This document shows, piece by piece, positions 62,001-64,000 of a stretch of DNA of 64,000 bases; the first letter of the stretch is position 1; every line of letters begins with the position of its first letter. The position numbers and the translations under genes were made by a program. The stretch comes from Echinococcus granulosus. Its lineage: Eukaryota > Platyhelminthes > Cestoda > Cyclophyllidea > Taeniidae. The stretch covers positions 1,710,021-1,774,020 of the forward strand of contig NW_020170387.1 in the NCBI RefSeq assembly GCF_000524195.1, written 5' to 3'. The notes under the pieces were generated by a model. The model did not search any database and was not told the DNA's origin. It saw only the letters and a list, made by a program, of their open reading frames with translations.

Positions 62001-63519
62001 ACATTCGAGCACCAGAGTAATTGGAAAAAAATACCATTCCGGTTCCACTAACCATTCCATTAGGAACCTACCAATCACCACTGATAAACATCAGCCCACT
62101 AAGCAAGATGTCCGACACCGATGGTTGAGGAATGTGCCACCGGCGTTAAATTCATGTAAACATTTGCCACTCACTCGTCAGATATCAATCGAGGGAAGCT
62201 GCAAGTTCACTCTTCTCGCTACAATTGTACCGACCAAAGTAGCCTAATCGACGCTTTCTGCCTCGCATTTCACCACCTCATCGTGGTATCCACGATGAAG
62301 GCGAGCAAAGTATGTCTCTAGAGAAAAGAGGCAGACCTAGACCGGAATTCATTTGTATTCACTTACAAATGAGGCCAGAAAATCAAACAGTAGATAAAGT
62401 TTGATCAGATAGGTCATTGTAATAATAGCAATTAGACGATGAACAAGTGGATCATTTGGCAACAAACGGACATTAGGTCTGTTAACAATAAACCACATTG
62501 TTAGTTTCGAGCATTGTTAATGAAGTAGACAGACAATGGACTGGTGGTGTGCTCGTCAGGGTACCTTCTCGTATCAAACATCATATTCAGAAAAAATCAC
62601 CCTCCGTTTCCGTTTGAATGCGCGACAAAGATAATTCGAGGCTAGGGTGCTGTGTTCTTAATCCACTAGATTGATTGCAGCAGCTCAAGTTACCAAGGCT
62701 GCATGTGTCAACTACTACCACACAGAAGGAGCCCCGACTCCAGCACCTTAAATTGGATCGTACGATAAGCCTGTATTGGAGGCCATGAAGACAGAACACA
62801 AGGCCCATCCCATTTGAGGAGTGGGCGTACCACCGATTCTGAGTGCATTTATACCAAACAAGGCGGCTACGAAAAATCCCGCCCCCGCTTCCGGACGATG
62901 CAAGCAAGAGGCGCTCGATGAGAAACAAACACACCCTCGGCCTCCCTCCACCCCTCATTCCCTCCATTGTATCATGTGACCCACGCCACTGCGTTGCTCT
63001 CACGGAAGCGCACCGACCAAACACACACAGGCACGCAGCAAAAGCACCACATACATTTCTCTTACTGATGCTTCTGAGGAGCGAGGCACGTTTTAGGGCG
63101 CTATTAAGAAAGTACGTATGCAGAATCGGCCACCGCGATCTGGAACACAGTAATCAAACTAGCCGCATAAAATTGTCATTGCGTGGCTTAAGTGGAAGGT
63201 TTCCTACGAAGCCCTATCAAATGTTAAGGACGACGCAACGAAGCAAACCGGATAATGCTGTATTAGAGTGGTATTAAACAGGGTAGTAGCAAGTGAAAAA
63301 TAATCGAAGAAGCCTTCATTTTAATGGGATAAAGCACAATTAAAAAGGCGACAACAGGTGAGCCAAAGCTCATTCAAGCGTCCACTGATGCGTTCATGCG
63401 GCATCGTAAACGAGGCGGCAGGGCAAGGAAACACAAGGTGGAGGAAGAGAGAAAAACAATACGTTCGGGTGGAGTGAAGGTGTAAATAAAAATTGATAAA
63501 ATCACGGAGATACCGGCGG
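59069..63519. other. No supported gene; 3' flank of eEF2K
   Basis: Several short open frames (60434-60694, 61067-61258, 61624-61905 and 62587-63024) lack family signatures. A minus-strand ATTAAA at 63320-63325 lies about 195 nt beyond the eEF2K stop and could end that transcript. Confidence 0.4.
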
Positions 63520-63638
63520 CTACTCGACTCCCTCTCCCTCCTTGGCGTAGGCCTCGTCGGCTAGCTCAAAGTATTTGGCCGCCAGACGGCCATCCATCTG
63601 CTGAGTAGCCGACTCTGCCGCCTCCGTGTAGAGGTCGC
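63520..63638 (-). CDS. EEF2K: Eukaryotic elongation factor 2 kinase, C-terminal exon only
   Basis: eEF2K is the Ca2+/calmodulin-dependent alpha-kinase that phosphorylates eEF2 and slows translation elongation. Only the last exon is in the window. After a TTGTAG acceptor it reads DLYTEAAESATQQMDGRLAA and then KYFELADEAYAKEGEGVE before TAG. This matches the Sel1-like C-terminal helices of eEF2K, which end in a similar YTQAAEAA...GRLANQYYQKAEEAW pattern in vertebrates. It enters in phase 1. The kinase domain and the rest lie right of 64000. A short tail after AYAKEGEG is specific to this protein. Confidence 0.72.
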
Positions 63639-64000
63639 CTACAAGCCAAACAATCAACAATGGTACAAACCTCACTAGCGGCCACGTCACTCCCACGCTC
63701 CACGTCCCCGCCACAGAATCGATGGTCCCATTAAGCCTAAACGGCCTTGGAATCGTACGAGGCCATTTTCACATAAAATTTCGTCATGAGTTACGCTTGG
63801 AGTGAACACGAAAGGTGCAATTAGGCAAAAGCAGCCTTAACAATCAAGAAGATTTGCTCGGAGCATCCGCAGATGCTCTTTGCACTAATGGGACTTTTGA
63901 CATCGTAGCATCATTAGGCGCTGATCTAATGCCTCTACACATGGTTAAATAGGATGCTTCCATTGGTAAGGCGAATTCCTAGGGTGAATCAAAAGCATCC
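63639..64000 (-). other. Intronic sequence of eEF2K gene at window edge
   Basis: The frame stays open upstream to about 63714, but that part does not resemble eEF2K. I treat it as intron running off the window. Confidence 0.45.

Noticed and set aside
62587..63024. Minus-strand 145-codon open frame near eEF2K
   Set aside because: It lies downstream of the eEF2K stop, Cys/Gly/Arg-rich, with no recognisable domain or splice context.

Overview
This is eukaryotic nuclear DNA, AT-rich between genes and containing four assembly gaps of exactly 100 N. It looks like a parasitic flatworm (Platyhelminthes, Neodermata). I lean to a tapeworm, but I cannot exclude a fluke. The main reason is a tandem pair of small heat-shock genes that each encode two alpha-crystallin domains, the p36/p40 architecture of flatworms. 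Very short introns (31 nt, possibly 22 nt), micro-exons and a worn Ty3/gypsy retroelement fit that picture.

Layout. Positions 1-7766 (+) hold two tandem sHSP genes. The first lacks its 5' exons. The second is complete and has a recognisable promoter (heat-shock element, CCAAT box, TATA-like box). Positions 8374-15243 (-) hold the Mediator subunit MED15 in eleven further exons plus the terminal exon, convergent with the second sHSP gene. Its N-terminal KIX exons were not found; a possible extra 5' exon lies at 16555-16656. Positions 17200-19400 (+) hold a decayed Ty3/gypsy pol region. Positions 19400-24900 are mostly empty apart from a diverged fragment resembling the last MED15 exon. Positions 24940-36706 (-) hold a long muscleblind-like (MBNL) gene with four CCCH fingers in eight exons. 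Positions 36.7-45.3 kb hold no gene I can support.

Positions 45330-47828 (-) hold a two-exon C2H2 zinc-finger protein. It is head-to-head with a complete 13-exon dynamin-1-like/DRP1 GTPase gene at 49626-56730 (+). Positions 56.7-63.5 kb are almost empty, with one unassigned 150-codon open frame on the minus strand. The window ends with the C-terminal exon of an eEF2 kinase gene (63520-63638, -) whose remainder lies beyond the right edge.

The genes are not a pathway. They are ordinary eukaryotic housekeeping or regulatory genes: chaperones, Mediator transcription, alternative splicing, mitochondrial fission and translation-elongation control. I found no CRISPR array, operon-like system, tRNA or rRNA. 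The points most worth checking are gene-structure features: an intron inside the DRP1 P-loop, a candidate 22-nt intron, 19- and 27-nt micro-exons, and an enlarged first zinc finger in MBNL. Exon borders were set by hand from splice consensus, reading phase and family similarity.
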